Assembly (NCBI GenBank): GCA_963677695.2
Contig: CAXXUJ010000001.1
Location: forward strand, 1,364,001-1,428,000
DNA length: 64,000 nt
Source: SABI01 sp963677695
GTDB lineage: Bacteria > Spirochaetota > Spirochaetia > Sphaerochaetales > Sphaerochaetaceae
Direction: 5' to 3'
In this document: one piece after another, positions 25,178 through 33,069 of the stretch
Position numbering within the stretch: position 1 is the first letter of the stretch
Layout: every line of letters begins with the position of its first letter
Notes under the pieces: generated by a model
Told to the model about the DNA's origin: nothing
What the model saw: the letters and a program-made list of their open reading frames with translations, nothing else
The model's database searches: none
Program-made: the position numbers and the translations under genes

Positions 25178-25444
25178 TCATGACTCATCCAAAGCTACCT
25201 CGTGGATAGTACCTCCAGTAGCTTCCATTTGTTCGATAGACTTTCTGAGTCTTGCCATGTTCTTTTCACTGTAGAAAGGATCGACAGCGACCTCAAACGG
25301 AATCCGTTTTTCTCGAGCAACCTTTGTCGCGAATATAGTAAAAGCAGAGGTAAGCGTTAATCCTAATTCCTGACACACTTGCTCAAGGCTGCTTTTCAGT
25401 TCTGAATCCATCCGGAAATTAATATTTACTGTTGAATGTGCCAT
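25178..25444 (-). CDS. RelB/DinJ-type antitoxin
   Basis: An 88-residue antitoxin with an N-terminal ribbon-helix-helix (VNINFRMDSELKSSLEQVCQELGLTLTSAFTIFATKVAREKRIPF) and the toxin-binding tail DPFYSEKNMARLRKSIEQMEATGGT. The start ATG follows AAGGAGG. Its partner was the YoeB-like toxin now separated by the IS at its 3' end; the last codons GAG TCA TGA may include or abut IS sequence. It is driven by a near-consensus promoter containing an inverted repeat, consistent with autoregulation. The antitoxin itself looks intact, so it may persist as an uncoupled regulator. Confidence 0.85.
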   Translation of the reverse strand: MAHSTVNINFRMDSELKSSLEQVCQELGLTLTSAFTIFATKVAREKRIPFEVAVDPFYSEKNMARLRKSIEQMEATGGTIHEVALDES

Positions 25445-25466
25445 AGACACCTCCTTACATCTATAA

Positions 25467-25510
25467 ATTATATAGTTTGTAATGGAAATGTCAATATATA
25501 TCATTACAAA
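25467..25510 (-). promoter_or_regulatory. Promoter and probable operator of the RelB/DinJ antitoxin gene
   Basis: Minus-strand TTGACA (25494-25489), 16-bp spacer, TATAAT (25472-25467). A 9-bp inverted repeat, TTTGTAATG (25476-25484) and CATTACAAA (25502-25510), brackets the -35. This is where a ribbon-helix-helix antitoxin would be expected to bind its own promoter. Confidence 0.7.
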
Positions 25511-25560
25511 TACTGAATATCAGCTTTTCAATAACTAAGACTAACGCTTGAAGAATCCTT

Positions 25561-25655
25561 TATCTCTTTCTGATCGTTTCCTTCTGCACCTGTTTCATCT
25601 ACCTGTGGGTGATCTCCCAGCAGTAGTGAATCTTCCGATATATACTTCACATCGT
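25561..25655 (-). pseudogene. Decayed copy of the 3' end of rlmKL
   Basis: This stretch matches the last ~150 bp of the rlmKL gene at 26298-26449 with two internal deletions and scattered substitutions. A 23-base core (25606-25628) is identical to 26365-26387, and the flanks (TTTCTTTCTGA-like start, CTTCCGATATATxCTTCACATCGT end) also match in order and orientation. It is noncoding now. With the paralogous nucleotidyltransferases on either side it marks an old segmental duplication. The surrounding 25511-25560 and 25656-25846 contain nothing else I recognise. Confidence 0.75.
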
Positions 25656-25846
25656 CATCCATTCAGATGACTAAAGAGTTTGGAAATCTGATAGTGCAAC
25701 ACGCACAAAAAAAAACAATGTTTTCTGCAGATTGTTGGCAATGCTAACATATGATTTCAATTTTCAGAGGATATGATGATGAAAGCATTTTAGCTATTTC
25801 GAAATCAGCGGTAGCAAGTCAGAACCATTCCTGTACCATATCCGTT

Positions 25847-26173
25847 TTATCCATAGAGAAGTACTCCCTCTTTCAGGATAACACGCTCAAGAGAAGGGAG
25901 ATCTGACCGCTTTTTAAAATTGGAGGAGCTGCTTACAATAATGTCTAATGGTCTGTCATTGTAGTCCCATATAGCTTTCCGAATTTTCTTTTTGACATTC
26001 AAAGGGCGCTCATTTTCATTTTCCATGACCAGATAAAAATCATAGTCACTCTCATCAGTCTGCTCACCACGAGCGAATGAGCCGAACAGATAGATCTTCT
26101 CCGGATGCACCGTTTCCACCATGATCTGGGTCAATAAAGAGATCTCTTCTGAAATGAAATTCTTCTCTGTCAT
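25847..26173 (-). CDS. MNT-type nucleotidyltransferase domain protein, copy 2
   Basis: A 108-residue paralogue of the protein at 23719-24084, with GS at 31-32 (LFGSFARGEQ) and Asp43/Asp45 in ESDYDFYLV, followed by PLDIIV. All catalytic positions of the minimal nucleotidyltransferase family are kept. It lies 124 bp downstream of rlmKL on the same strand. No HEPN-domain partner is visible. The two copies are closest over their first ~45 codons, where DNA is also highly similar. An AMP-transferring antitoxin role is possible by family; nothing in the context proves it. Confidence 0.75.
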   Translation of the reverse strand: MTEKNFISEEISLLTQIMVETVHPEKIYLFGSFARGEQTDESDYDFYLVMENENERPLNVKKKIRKAIWDYNDRPLDIIVSSSSNFKKRSDLPSLERVILKEGVLLYG

Positions 26174-26297
26174 GAATTCATCCTATCATGAGCGTGCTGA
26201 CATCTCAAGATATCAGCTTCTTTGTATTTCTTCTTCAGGACGTCATCACATTTCTTTAAAAAAAAGGAGGAACCGTTACCATGCTCCTCCTTTTCAA

Positions 26298-28532
26298 CTA
26301 TTTCTTTCTGACCGCTTTCTTCTTTGCGGGTTTTGCTTCCTTCTGCACAGGTTTCACCTTCTTATGGGTGATCTCCCAGCAGTAGTGGATCTTCTGGTTC
26401 CGCTTGAAGTCTTCTCCGATCGTCTCTTCCGATATATCCTTCACATCGTAGGAGTTCAGCAGTTCTTCCTCCATCTTGAACTTTCTGAAGTTGGTGGAGA
26501 AGATAAGTTTCCCGTTCCTGTTCAGGTGGTTCATGCACTGGTGGATCAGGATCTTCTGGTCCCGGTAGACATCGAACTCCCTTCTCATCTTCGAGTTGCT
26601 GAAGGTGGGAGGGTCACAGAAGATAAGGTCGTACATGTCGTGGGTATCTCTCAGCCAGGCGATGACGTCATCCTTGTAGTAGAAGTGTTCCATCCCTTTA
26701 TGGCCGTTGAGTTCCATGTTCCGAATCGCCCAGTCAAGGTAGGTCGATGAGGCATCGACGGATACAGTGGAGACGGCTCCGCCGCTTGCTGCGTGAACGG
26801 TGGCTGTTCCTGTGTAGCAGAAAAGGTTGAGGAATCGTTTCTTATCAGCCTGCTGTTCTATCATCCCTCTCACCGGCCGGTGGTCAAGGAAGATTCCCGT
26901 GTCGAGGTAGTCGGTGAAGTTGACGAGGAACATATGGTCATGCTCGCGCATGATAAAGAAATTCTTCTCATTGTCGAGTTTCTCGTACTGGTCCTTTCCC
27001 TTCTGTGCTTTTCTCTGCTTCACGTAGATGTGATCGATATCGATACCGGTTGCACGCTCAGTTGCCTGAATCAGTTCTTCAAGGCGTCTTTCCGCATCTT
27101 CTTCAGGAATTGAATTGGGGGGAGCATACTCCTGCAGGTGAATATGGGTGTTCTCATAGATATCAATAGCGGCCGAGTACTCTGGCATATCGGCATCATA
27201 GAGACGGTAGGAAGAGACTCCCTGGTCCTTCATGATCGGCTCGAGTCTCGCCATATTCTTCCTCAGGCGGTTGAACACCATCTGCGCCCCTTCGCTGAGG
27301 GGTTCATTGAGTCTCTGTTCTTTTCGTTCCTGTGCCCTTCTGATGAATTCCTGTTTCTCTTCCTCGCTGAACACATAGTAGTGAGCGAGCTGGGACTCGA
27401 TCGGTCCGTTGAACAGGGAGTTCGTTCTGTTCGGCTTCATGTCGACGTAACTGAGAAGCTCTTTCTTCCCGCAGAGGATCGCTATGTTCCAGCCTCCGAA
27501 GAGGGTGTTACAGGTCTTACCTATCATTCTGTAGAGGTGTTCGATAGGTTCTCTGTTGACCAGTCTCATCCCGTAGGGAGGGTCGGTGATCATGTGGTGA
27601 GCACCTTCGGGAATGTCCTCTGGTGTTACCGTGGAGAAATCTTTTACTTCGAAGTTGATGAGGTGATCTACTCTTGCACTCTTTGCATTCTTTTTTGCAA
27701 TGCTTACTGCCTGAGGGTCTATGTCCCAGCCTGTGAAGAGTTTCTCTTTCAGCTGATTAGCCTCTGCTGCGCCATACACTTCTTCCAGTACTTCCTCAAA
27801 TAGATCTTCATCATGGAAGGGGAGATTGAAGAAGGCGAAATCCTGATAGTGAAGGATTCCGGGAGCCATGTCGGCGGCCATCATGGCTGCTTCAATGAGG
27901 ATGGTTCCTGAACCGCAGAAGGGGTCCAACAGTTGTGTCGGGGTTCCCTCGAGGAGACCGCGGTACCATGGGCTGCGCATGACGACTGCCGAGGCGAGGT
28001 TCTCTTTCATGAGTGCGAGTGTCGCCTCTTCCCGGTAGCCTCTCTTGTGCATGCTCTTACCTGAGAAGTCTACATACCATTTCACTATGTCATTGTTGAT
28101 ATGGAGGTGGAAGGTGATATCGGGTTCTTCGGTATCGACTGATGGGCGCTCATCATCGAACTTCTCTCTGATCCTGTCGACGATTGCATCTTTGAGTCTC
28201 AATGCTCCGAACTGTGAGTTCTTCAGCCACTTGCACCTCACAGTCGTGATGGTGACCTGGAAAGTCTTCTCGGGAGAGATGAACTCTTCCCAGGGGAGGG
28301 CGATGGATGCATCATAGAGTTCATCTGCACTGAGAATATCCTCATCGTAGGCAATGCCGACCATGAGTCGGCTTGCAATCCTGCTGTTCAGGCAGAAGCG
28401 GTAGCCTGTTGCGAGGTCTCCCTCGAATTCGACACCGCCTCCGATCTCGTGAATCTCCTGAGCCCCGATCTTCAACGCTTCCGCTGCCACGAGGTCGTTC
28501 TGGTTTGCAGCGCTCGCTGCGAAATACTTCAT
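26298..28532 (-). CDS. rlmL: Bifunctional 23S rRNA methyltransferase RlmKL
   Basis: A fused enzyme methylating 23S rRNA at G2445 (N2, RlmL half) and G2069 (N7, RlmK half). The N-terminal half has a THUMP-like RNA-binding region followed by a Rossmann methyltransferase with LLDPFCGSGTILIEAA and the catalytic DPPYGMRL. The C-terminal half has LNLFCYTGTATVHAA and DPPTFSNSKM. Length 744 matches the fused form; many bacteria have only the N-terminal half. The end is a Lys-rich tail. Its ATG overlaps the hslO stop by 4 bp, so the two are cotranscribed. Confidence 0.92.
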   Translation of the reverse strand: MKYFAASAANQNDLVAAEALKIGAQEIHEIGGGVEFEGDLATGYRFCLNSRIASRLMVGIAYDEDILSADELYDASIALPWEEFISPEKTFQVTITTVRCKWLKNSQFGALRLKDAIVDRIREKFDDERPSVDTEEPDITFHLHINNDIVKWYVDFSGKSMHKRGYREEATLALMKENLASAVVMRSPWYRGLLEGTPTQLLDPFCGSGTILIEAAMMAADMAPGILHYQDFAFFNLPFHDEDLFEEVLEEVYGAAEANQLKEKLFTGWDIDPQAVSIAKKNAKSARVDHLINFEVKDFSTVTPEDIPEGAHHMITDPPYGMRLVNREPIEHLYRMIGKTCNTLFGGWNIAILCGKKELLSYVDMKPNRTNSLFNGPIESQLAHYYVFSEEEKQEFIRRAQERKEQRLNEPLSEGAQMVFNRLRKNMARLEPIMKDQGVSSYRLYDADMPEYSAAIDIYENTHIHLQEYAPPNSIPEEDAERRLEELIQATERATGIDIDHIYVKQRKAQKGKDQYEKLDNEKNFFIMREHDHMFLVNFTDYLDTGIFLDHRPVRGMIEQQADKKRFLNLFCYTGTATVHAASGGAVSTVSVDASSTYLDWAIRNMELNGHKGMEHFYYKDDVIAWLRDTHDMYDLIFCDPPTFSNSKMRREFDVYRDQKILIHQCMNHLNRNGKLIFSTNFRKFKMEEELLNSYDVKDISEETIGEDFKRNQKIHYCWEITHKKVKPVQKEAKPAKKKAVRKK

Positions 28533-29464
28533 CTGGATGCCTTCCTTAAGATATCATCAAGTTCATCATAGTCGAACTGGTACTGCGTTCCGCAGTTAAA
28601 ACAGTGAAGGTGGAGAGGGAACGGTCCCTCTTTCATGATCTCTTCCTTCTCTTTCTCGGGAAGGGATGTGAGGTAATCGCTGAATGCCTTACGGTCACAT
28701 GGGCAGCTGAAGCCTACAGGGAGTTTCTCAAGGAAACGAGGGGAAAGGTCGTTCAGATATGTTTCAACATATTCTTTCCCGCTCTTCTCTTCTGCAAGGT
28801 ATGCACCGATAGAAGGGAGGTTTTCAGTTACCTTGATCACCTTGTCCATATCTTCGTCGCTCGCATTGGGGAGTTTCTGCAGGAACAGGGCGCCTGCACC
28901 TATCACTCTTCCCTCTGTGTCAAACTGGATGCTGATAGAAACGAGGGTAGGGGTCTGTTCGCTTGTCACGAAGTAATTGGCAAGGTCCTTGGCAATTGAT
29001 CCGTATTCGATCATCACCTGCGAGTTGAAGGGCTGCTTCTTTCCTTCGAGCAGTTTTGTCACGGTGAGGAAGCCGGGGCCGAAGAAATCGGAGAGGTCGA
29101 AGCTTTCCAGGGGGGAAGTGATCTCTATCGGGTTTTCCTGAAGGTAGCCCCTGATTCCACCCGATGCCCATGCTTCAACGCTCAGTCCTTTGATAGGACC
29201 TCCGCACTCTATGGTCAGCTGGACACGGTCGTTTCCTTTAACTGTGCTTGCGAGGATCGCTCCTGCCAGGTACGCCTGTCCGAGGGTATAAGTCTCGAGA
29301 ATGCCGAGGCCGTGATTCACTCTCATCTGGTTCACCATCTCGGTTCCACTGATGATGGTTCCCCTGACGGTTTCGTTCTGAAGAAGGAACACATCTCTCA
29401 CATCAGGGGAGAGGTGAGCCAGATGTTCCTTGATTACTGTATCTTGTATTGGTTCGCGGTTCAT
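28529..29464 (-). CDS. hslO: Redox-regulated chaperone Hsp33
   Basis: Cytosolic holdase switched on by oxidation: zinc-binding cysteines form disulfides and expose client-binding surfaces. The 311-residue protein has the family N-terminal domain and the C-terminal zinc switch CPC (in FSCPCDRKAF) and CFNC (in HLHCFNCGTQ), the canonical CxC-x(n)-CxxC pattern with a spacing somewhat longer than in the E. coli protein. It is the first gene of hslO-rlmKL. The ribosome binding site is weak and no clear promoter is seen in the 130-bp gap upstream. Confidence 0.93.
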   Translation of the reverse strand: MNREPIQDTVIKEHLAHLSPDVRDVFLLQNETVRGTIISGTEMVNQMRVNHGLGILETYTLGQAYLAGAILASTVKGNDRVQLTIECGGPIKGLSVEAWASGGIRGYLQENPIEITSPLESFDLSDFFGPGFLTVTKLLEGKKQPFNSQVMIEYGSIAKDLANYFVTSEQTPTLVSISIQFDTEGRVIGAGALFLQKLPNASDEDMDKVIKVTENLPSIGAYLAEEKSGKEYVETYLNDLSPRFLEKLPVGFSCPCDRKAFSDYLTSLPEKEKEEIMKEGPFPLHLHCFNCGTQYQFDYDELDDILRKASR

Positions 29465-29600
29465 AAGGCGTATAGATTACTGACTCATAAGAGTTTGTGC
29501 AAGAGTTCTATGAGTTTCATGACCCTCTCTGTGGAAAATATATGAAATAGAGATCAGAGAATTTTCCTGGGGACAGATTTCTGTTGTTTTTCCTCTCCTG

Positions 29601-30812
29601 TCAATCGTTGAGGAGGAATTCTATAATATTCTGTTGTCGTATGCCGTTGCGGCTGATGTTGATCAGAGAATCTGTGGAAAGAATAATTTTTTCATAATTA
29701 TCCTGTATGTTTTCAAGCGGACCGAACTCTCTATCCATATTATCTTCATGGAGTATGTAGGTCACTTGTACATACAGTTTCTCATCTCCTTTCGTAGCTG
29801 CAAAATCAACCTCGGAGGCAGGCATTTTGCCGATCCTGACAGTCCAACCCCTTCTTAGAAGTTCCATGAATACGACATTCTCCAGAATACCTCCTATATC
29901 GTTATTCCGATAACCTAATGTTGCGTGACGCAGTCCTAGGTCAGAGAGGAAGAGTTTTTCCTGTGTCTCGAGAAGTTTTTTCCCTTTGATATCGTATCGA
30001 GGTACTTTGTGAATGACGAATGCGCTTTCTAGCGCCTTGATATATGTATAGACTGTTTCTACACTGAGTTTTCTTCCTTGGGACTTAAGAAAATCTGAAA
30101 TGTTCTTAGCTGAGAATGTTGAACCGATATTATCCATCAGATAGTGGATGATTCGTTCAAGCAAATCAATATCGCGTATCTTATGTCGTTTGACAACGTC
30201 TTTCAAAATGATAGAGTTGTACATGTCAGTGAGATACTGGAAAAGAGAAGCCTCTTCCCATTTCATCTCATGAATTCCCGGCAGCCCACCGAAACGAAGG
30301 TAGTTTGAGAAATGCTCTGAAACAGAAAGATCCACCTCATCCGAGTTGGTTTCGGCAAACTGCAGGTACTCGAAGAAGGAGAGAGGGTAGACAGGAATTT
30401 CCACATAACGTCCGGAAAGAAGGCTGGAAAGTTCTCCTGAGAGCAATTTTGAAGTCGATCCTGTGATATATACATCACAGTCGAAATCTACTCTGACCGA
30501 GTTGATGACTTTTTCCCAGGATTCTGCTTCCTGAATCTCATCAATGAAGAGGTACAATTTTCCTGTGACGGTTTCTGCTTTATCAGAGATAGTCTTATAC
30601 AAGGCCTGGTAATTCTTGAGGGGTTCTGCCTTGAGCGACTCGAAATTTACTGCAAAGATCTGATCGTCGGAAATCCCTCTATCTCGCAACTCGTTCTTAA
30701 CGAGTTCAAGGAGAACACTTTTTCCACAACGTCTCATTCCAGTAATGACTTTCACCACAGGTCTGTCGATAAAATTGCGAATCTGGCTCATATATCGCTC
30801 TCGCTCTACCAT
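29601..30812 (-). CDS. AAA+ ATPase with DUF4143 C-terminal domain
   Basis: A 403-residue P-loop ATPase. Walker A is GMRRCGKS at 25-32, Walker B FIDEIQE begins at 89, sensor-like TGSTSKLL follows, and the motif RYVEIPVYPLSFFEY with LRFGGLPGI is a hallmark of this family. The C-terminal half has the winged-helix and DUF4143 nuclease-like fold (ENVVFMELLRRGWTVRIG, EVDFAA, YVQVTY). The ATG at 30812 has an AAGGAGG site, so the longer frame to 30923 is not used. Cellular role is unknown; members are widespread accessory genes sometimes counted as defence- or mobility-associated. Its upstream region carries an ordered palindrome array. Confidence 0.88.
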   Translation of the reverse strand: MVERERYMSQIRNFIDRPVVKVITGMRRCGKSVLLELVKNELRDRGISDDQIFAVNFESLKAEPLKNYQALYKTISDKAETVTGKLYLFIDEIQEAESWEKVINSVRVDFDCDVYITGSTSKLLSGELSSLLSGRYVEIPVYPLSFFEYLQFAETNSDEVDLSVSEHFSNYLRFGGLPGIHEMKWEEASLFQYLTDMYNSIILKDVVKRHKIRDIDLLERIIHYLMDNIGSTFSAKNISDFLKSQGRKLSVETVYTYIKALESAFVIHKVPRYDIKGKKLLETQEKLFLSDLGLRHATLGYRNNDIGGILENVVFMELLRRGWTVRIGKMPASEVDFAATKGDEKLYVQVTYILHEDNMDREFGPLENIQDNYEKIILSTDSLINISRNGIRQQNIIEFLLND

Positions 30813-30830
30813 ATGTTCCTCCTTTTCCCT

Positions 30831-30970
30831 TTCTTTCATACTATCATAGTTCGGGATAGATGTAAAATCGTTCTTATATAAAAGAAGCTTTATGATATAT
30901 TTCAAATTGATTCTTCCATACAAGAATGATTGTCATAAAAAGCGAAATGATTCTCTTATAAAAGAATCAT
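30831..30970 (-). promoter_or_regulatory. Array of 16-bp palindromes at 40-bp spacing upstream of the DUF4143 ATPase
   Basis: On the plus strand TTCTTATATAAAAGAA begins at 30871, TTCTTCCATACAAGAA at 30911 and TTCTCTTATAAAAGAA at 30951: each is an inverted repeat, and their starts are exactly 40 bp apart. A degenerate fourth copy (TTCTTTCATACTATCA, 12 of 16 positions like the second) begins at 30831, again 40 bp away. Each perfect copy is preceded by AAAT(T)GA or AAATCG, so the unit is a degenerate ~40-bp tandem repeat. The last copy extends to ATGATTCT/AGAATCAT. This looks like a cooperative operator for a dimeric DNA-binding protein. Confidence 0.65.
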
Positions 30971-30982
30971 GAGATAACAGAG

Positions 30983-31009
30983 CGGCAGCAGAAATGAATT
31001 CTGCTGCCG
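30983..31009 (-). terminator. Terminator of ftsH
   Basis: A perfect 11-bp stem, CGGCAGCAGAA (30983-30993) and TTCTGCTGCCG (30999-31009), with a 5-nt loop, 25 bp past the ftsH stop. The T tract behind it on the minus strand is poor (CTCTGTTATC), so efficiency is uncertain. Confidence 0.6.
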
Positions 31010-31034
31010 GGAAAGAAAAAGGGAAGAGTTGGTT

Positions 31035-32981
31035 CTATTTCGAGAGTGTCTGTGCAAGAGTACTGAACTCATCACCGTCGATCACTTCCTTTTCCAGAAG
31101 GATCTTCGTAATCTCTTCAAGCGGTTCCCTGTTTTTCTTCAGGTTGTTCAGGACAATCTCATACCGCTCTGCTATGACGCGTGCTGTCTCGCTGTCGATA
31201 TATTCCTGAGCCTTTTCCGAATATTCTCTTGCTCCGCCGAGTCCCTGTTTCGTTGTACTCGGTAAGGTGATGTTCCGGTAGCGTTCGCTCATACCGTACT
31301 CGCTGATCATCTGGCGGACAAGATCGGAGGCTCGTGAGATATCGTTTCCTGCACCGGTCGACACTTCACTGAAGATCATTTCTTCTGCCGCACGTCCCCC
31401 GAGGAGGGTGTCGATCGTACCTAGCAGTTCACTCTCGCTCATCAGGAACTTATCTTCGGTCGGGTACTGAAGGGTATAGCCGAGTGCACCGAAGCCCCTT
31501 GGAATGATAGATATCTTGCTGACAGGGGATGCACTCTCGGTAAGGTATGCACTCACTGCATGTCCCACCTCGTGGTAGGCGATCTTCTCCCGCTCGGACG
31601 GGGTCAGGATTCTCGATTTTCTCTGCAGTCCTGCCACAGATTTCTCGATTGCTTCCTCGAAGTCTGACTGGTTGACAACTTCCCTGTCTCCCCTGACTGC
31701 CATGAGGGCTGCTTCGTTCGCAATATTCGCAAGGTCCGCACCGCTTAGTCCTGCGGCAGCCTGAGCTATCTTTTTAAGGTCCACGCTCTCATCGAGAGTG
31801 ATCTTCTGCGTGTGGAGCTTGAGGATTTCAAAGCGTCCGGTGACATCGGGTTTGTCAACGAGCACCTGTCGGTCGAAACGGCCGGGGCGCAGGAGCGCTT
31901 GGTCAAGGATCTCGGGTCTGTTGGTCGCTGCGATGATGATGACTCCGCTTCTTGCATCGAAGCCGTCCATCTCGACAAGGAGCTGGTTGAGGGTCTGTTC
32001 CCTCTCATCATTTCCGCCCAGTCCCGCCTGGCTTCGGCTTCGCCCGATCGCATCGATTTCGTCAATGAATATGATACAGGGGGAGTTCTCCCGTGCCTGA
32101 CGGAAAAGGTCACGGACTCGGGCAGCTCCTACACCGACGAACATCTCGACGAAGTCAGCGCCGCTCATCTTGAAAAACGGGACTCCCGCCTCACCGGCAA
32201 CGGCCTTGGCAAGCAGTGTCTTTCCCGTTCCCGGAGGGCCGACAAGGAGAACTCCCTTGGGAATCTTTCCTCCCACCTTCTCGTACCGCTCGGGTCGTTT
32301 GAGGAAGTCGACAACCTCTTCGAGCTCGTACTTACTCTCATCCACCCCCTGTACATCGTTGAAGCGGATACCTGTATCCCCTTCGGCCACGATCTTCGCC
32401 TTGTTCTGGTTGAATGAGAGGACACCGCCTCCGCCACCTGAGCCGCCCTTCATTCTTGACATGGCAAAACGCCAGATGAAGAAGAATATGATGAAGGGGA
32501 AGAGCGTTGAAAGAAGAGTCGATAAGAGACTCGGCTTTTCGGGGGGTGTGGCAAAATACTCTACCCCGTTGGTGTCGAGCAGGGTGATGAAACTTGGATC
32601 ATCCACTGCATAGGTTGAGTAACTGGTTGTAATTGTGAGGGTATTCTGTGATGTATCTTCAGTTGTCGCCGGATAACCTGTGAGAAGCTCTTCCGATATC
32701 TTCACTCTCACGATCTCTCCACTTGAGATTCTGTTCTTGAATTCATTATAGTCGATCATCGTGGTCGATGATCCCCTGTAGAGGTAGGAGTTGAAAAATG
32801 AGAGAGCGAGTATGAGAACGAGAAAATACCAGAAAGAGAAACGGAAATTCTTCGGGAACTTGAATCGGATCCCGTTATCGTTGTGAATGCCGGGCATCTC
32901 CTGTTTCTTTTTCTGTTCTCTTGAATCGCCGTCCTTTGACGAACGTGATTCCATCGTGCTGTTGTTATCCTGTTGTGCCAT
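31035..32981 (-). CDS. ftsH: ATP-dependent zinc metalloprotease FtsH
   Basis: Inner-membrane AAA protease that degrades misfolded and short-lived proteins. The order is: a charged cytoplasmic tail, TM1 (about 50-65), a periplasmic domain, TM2 (about 150-170), an AAA module with Walker A GPPGTGKT and Walker B IIFIDEIDAIGR, the SRH segment ATNRPEILDQALLRPGRFDR, then the zinc protease motif HEVGH. The ATG at 32981 (MAQQDNN) has a GGAG site, whereas a TTG four codons upstream has none. 648 residues. It is monocistronic, divergent from a reductase gene; minus-strand TTGTCT and TATTTT 17 bp apart near 33016-33044 may be its promoter. Confidence 0.95.
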   Translation of the reverse strand: MAQQDNNSTMESRSSKDGDSREQKKKQEMPGIHNDNGIRFKFPKNFRFSFWYFLVLILALSFFNSYLYRGSSTTMIDYNEFKNRISSGEIVRVKISEELLTGYPATTEDTSQNTLTITTSYSTYAVDDPSFITLLDTNGVEYFATPPEKPSLLSTLLSTLFPFIIFFFIWRFAMSRMKGGSGGGGGVLSFNQNKAKIVAEGDTGIRFNDVQGVDESKYELEEVVDFLKRPERYEKVGGKIPKGVLLVGPPGTGKTLLAKAVAGEAGVPFFKMSGADFVEMFVGVGAARVRDLFRQARENSPCIIFIDEIDAIGRSRSQAGLGGNDEREQTLNQLLVEMDGFDARSGVIIIAATNRPEILDQALLRPGRFDRQVLVDKPDVTGRFEILKLHTQKITLDESVDLKKIAQAAAGLSGADLANIANEAALMAVRGDREVVNQSDFEEAIEKSVAGLQRKSRILTPSEREKIAYHEVGHAVSAYLTESASPVSKISIIPRGFGALGYTLQYPTEDKFLMSESELLGTIDTLLGGRAAEEMIFSEVSTGAGNDISRASDLVRQMISEYGMSERYRNITLPSTTKQGLGGAREYSEKAQEYIDSETARVIAERYEIVLNNLKKNREPLEEITKILLEKEVIDGDEFSTLAQTLSK

Positions 32982-33069
32982 GTAATTCTCCAATATTAGT
33001 TAGGATGCTAATAAAATAATAAAAATATGAGCAAGAGACAAATGATTTCATACGCGATATAGTAAAGAT

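Larger units (their letters stand above)
24510..25184 (+). mobile_element. IS200-type insertion sequence (tnpA only, no tnpB)
   Basis: About 670 bp with subterminal hairpins: left end CCACAGGCTGAGCCTGTGG (24526-24544), right end CCACCGGCTATGCCGGTGG (25159-25177). A Y1 transposase gene lies between them. Both features are diagnostic of the IS200/IS605 family, which inserts as single strands without target duplication. The exact edges are uncertain: left near 24509-24511, right anywhere from 25177 to 25185, because CATGACT occurs at both sides (24503-24509 and 25179-25185). It sits at the junction of an antitoxin and a toxin gene. Confidence 0.8.

Noticed and set aside
24503..25185. CATGACT flanking repeats as a target-site duplication
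   Set aside because: IS200-family transposition makes none; likely the target and cleavage sequences or part of the antitoxin-toxin overlap.
30813..30923. N-terminal extension of the DUF4143 ATPase
   Set aside because: It would translate the palindrome array; the ATG at 30812 has the strong AAGGAGG site.
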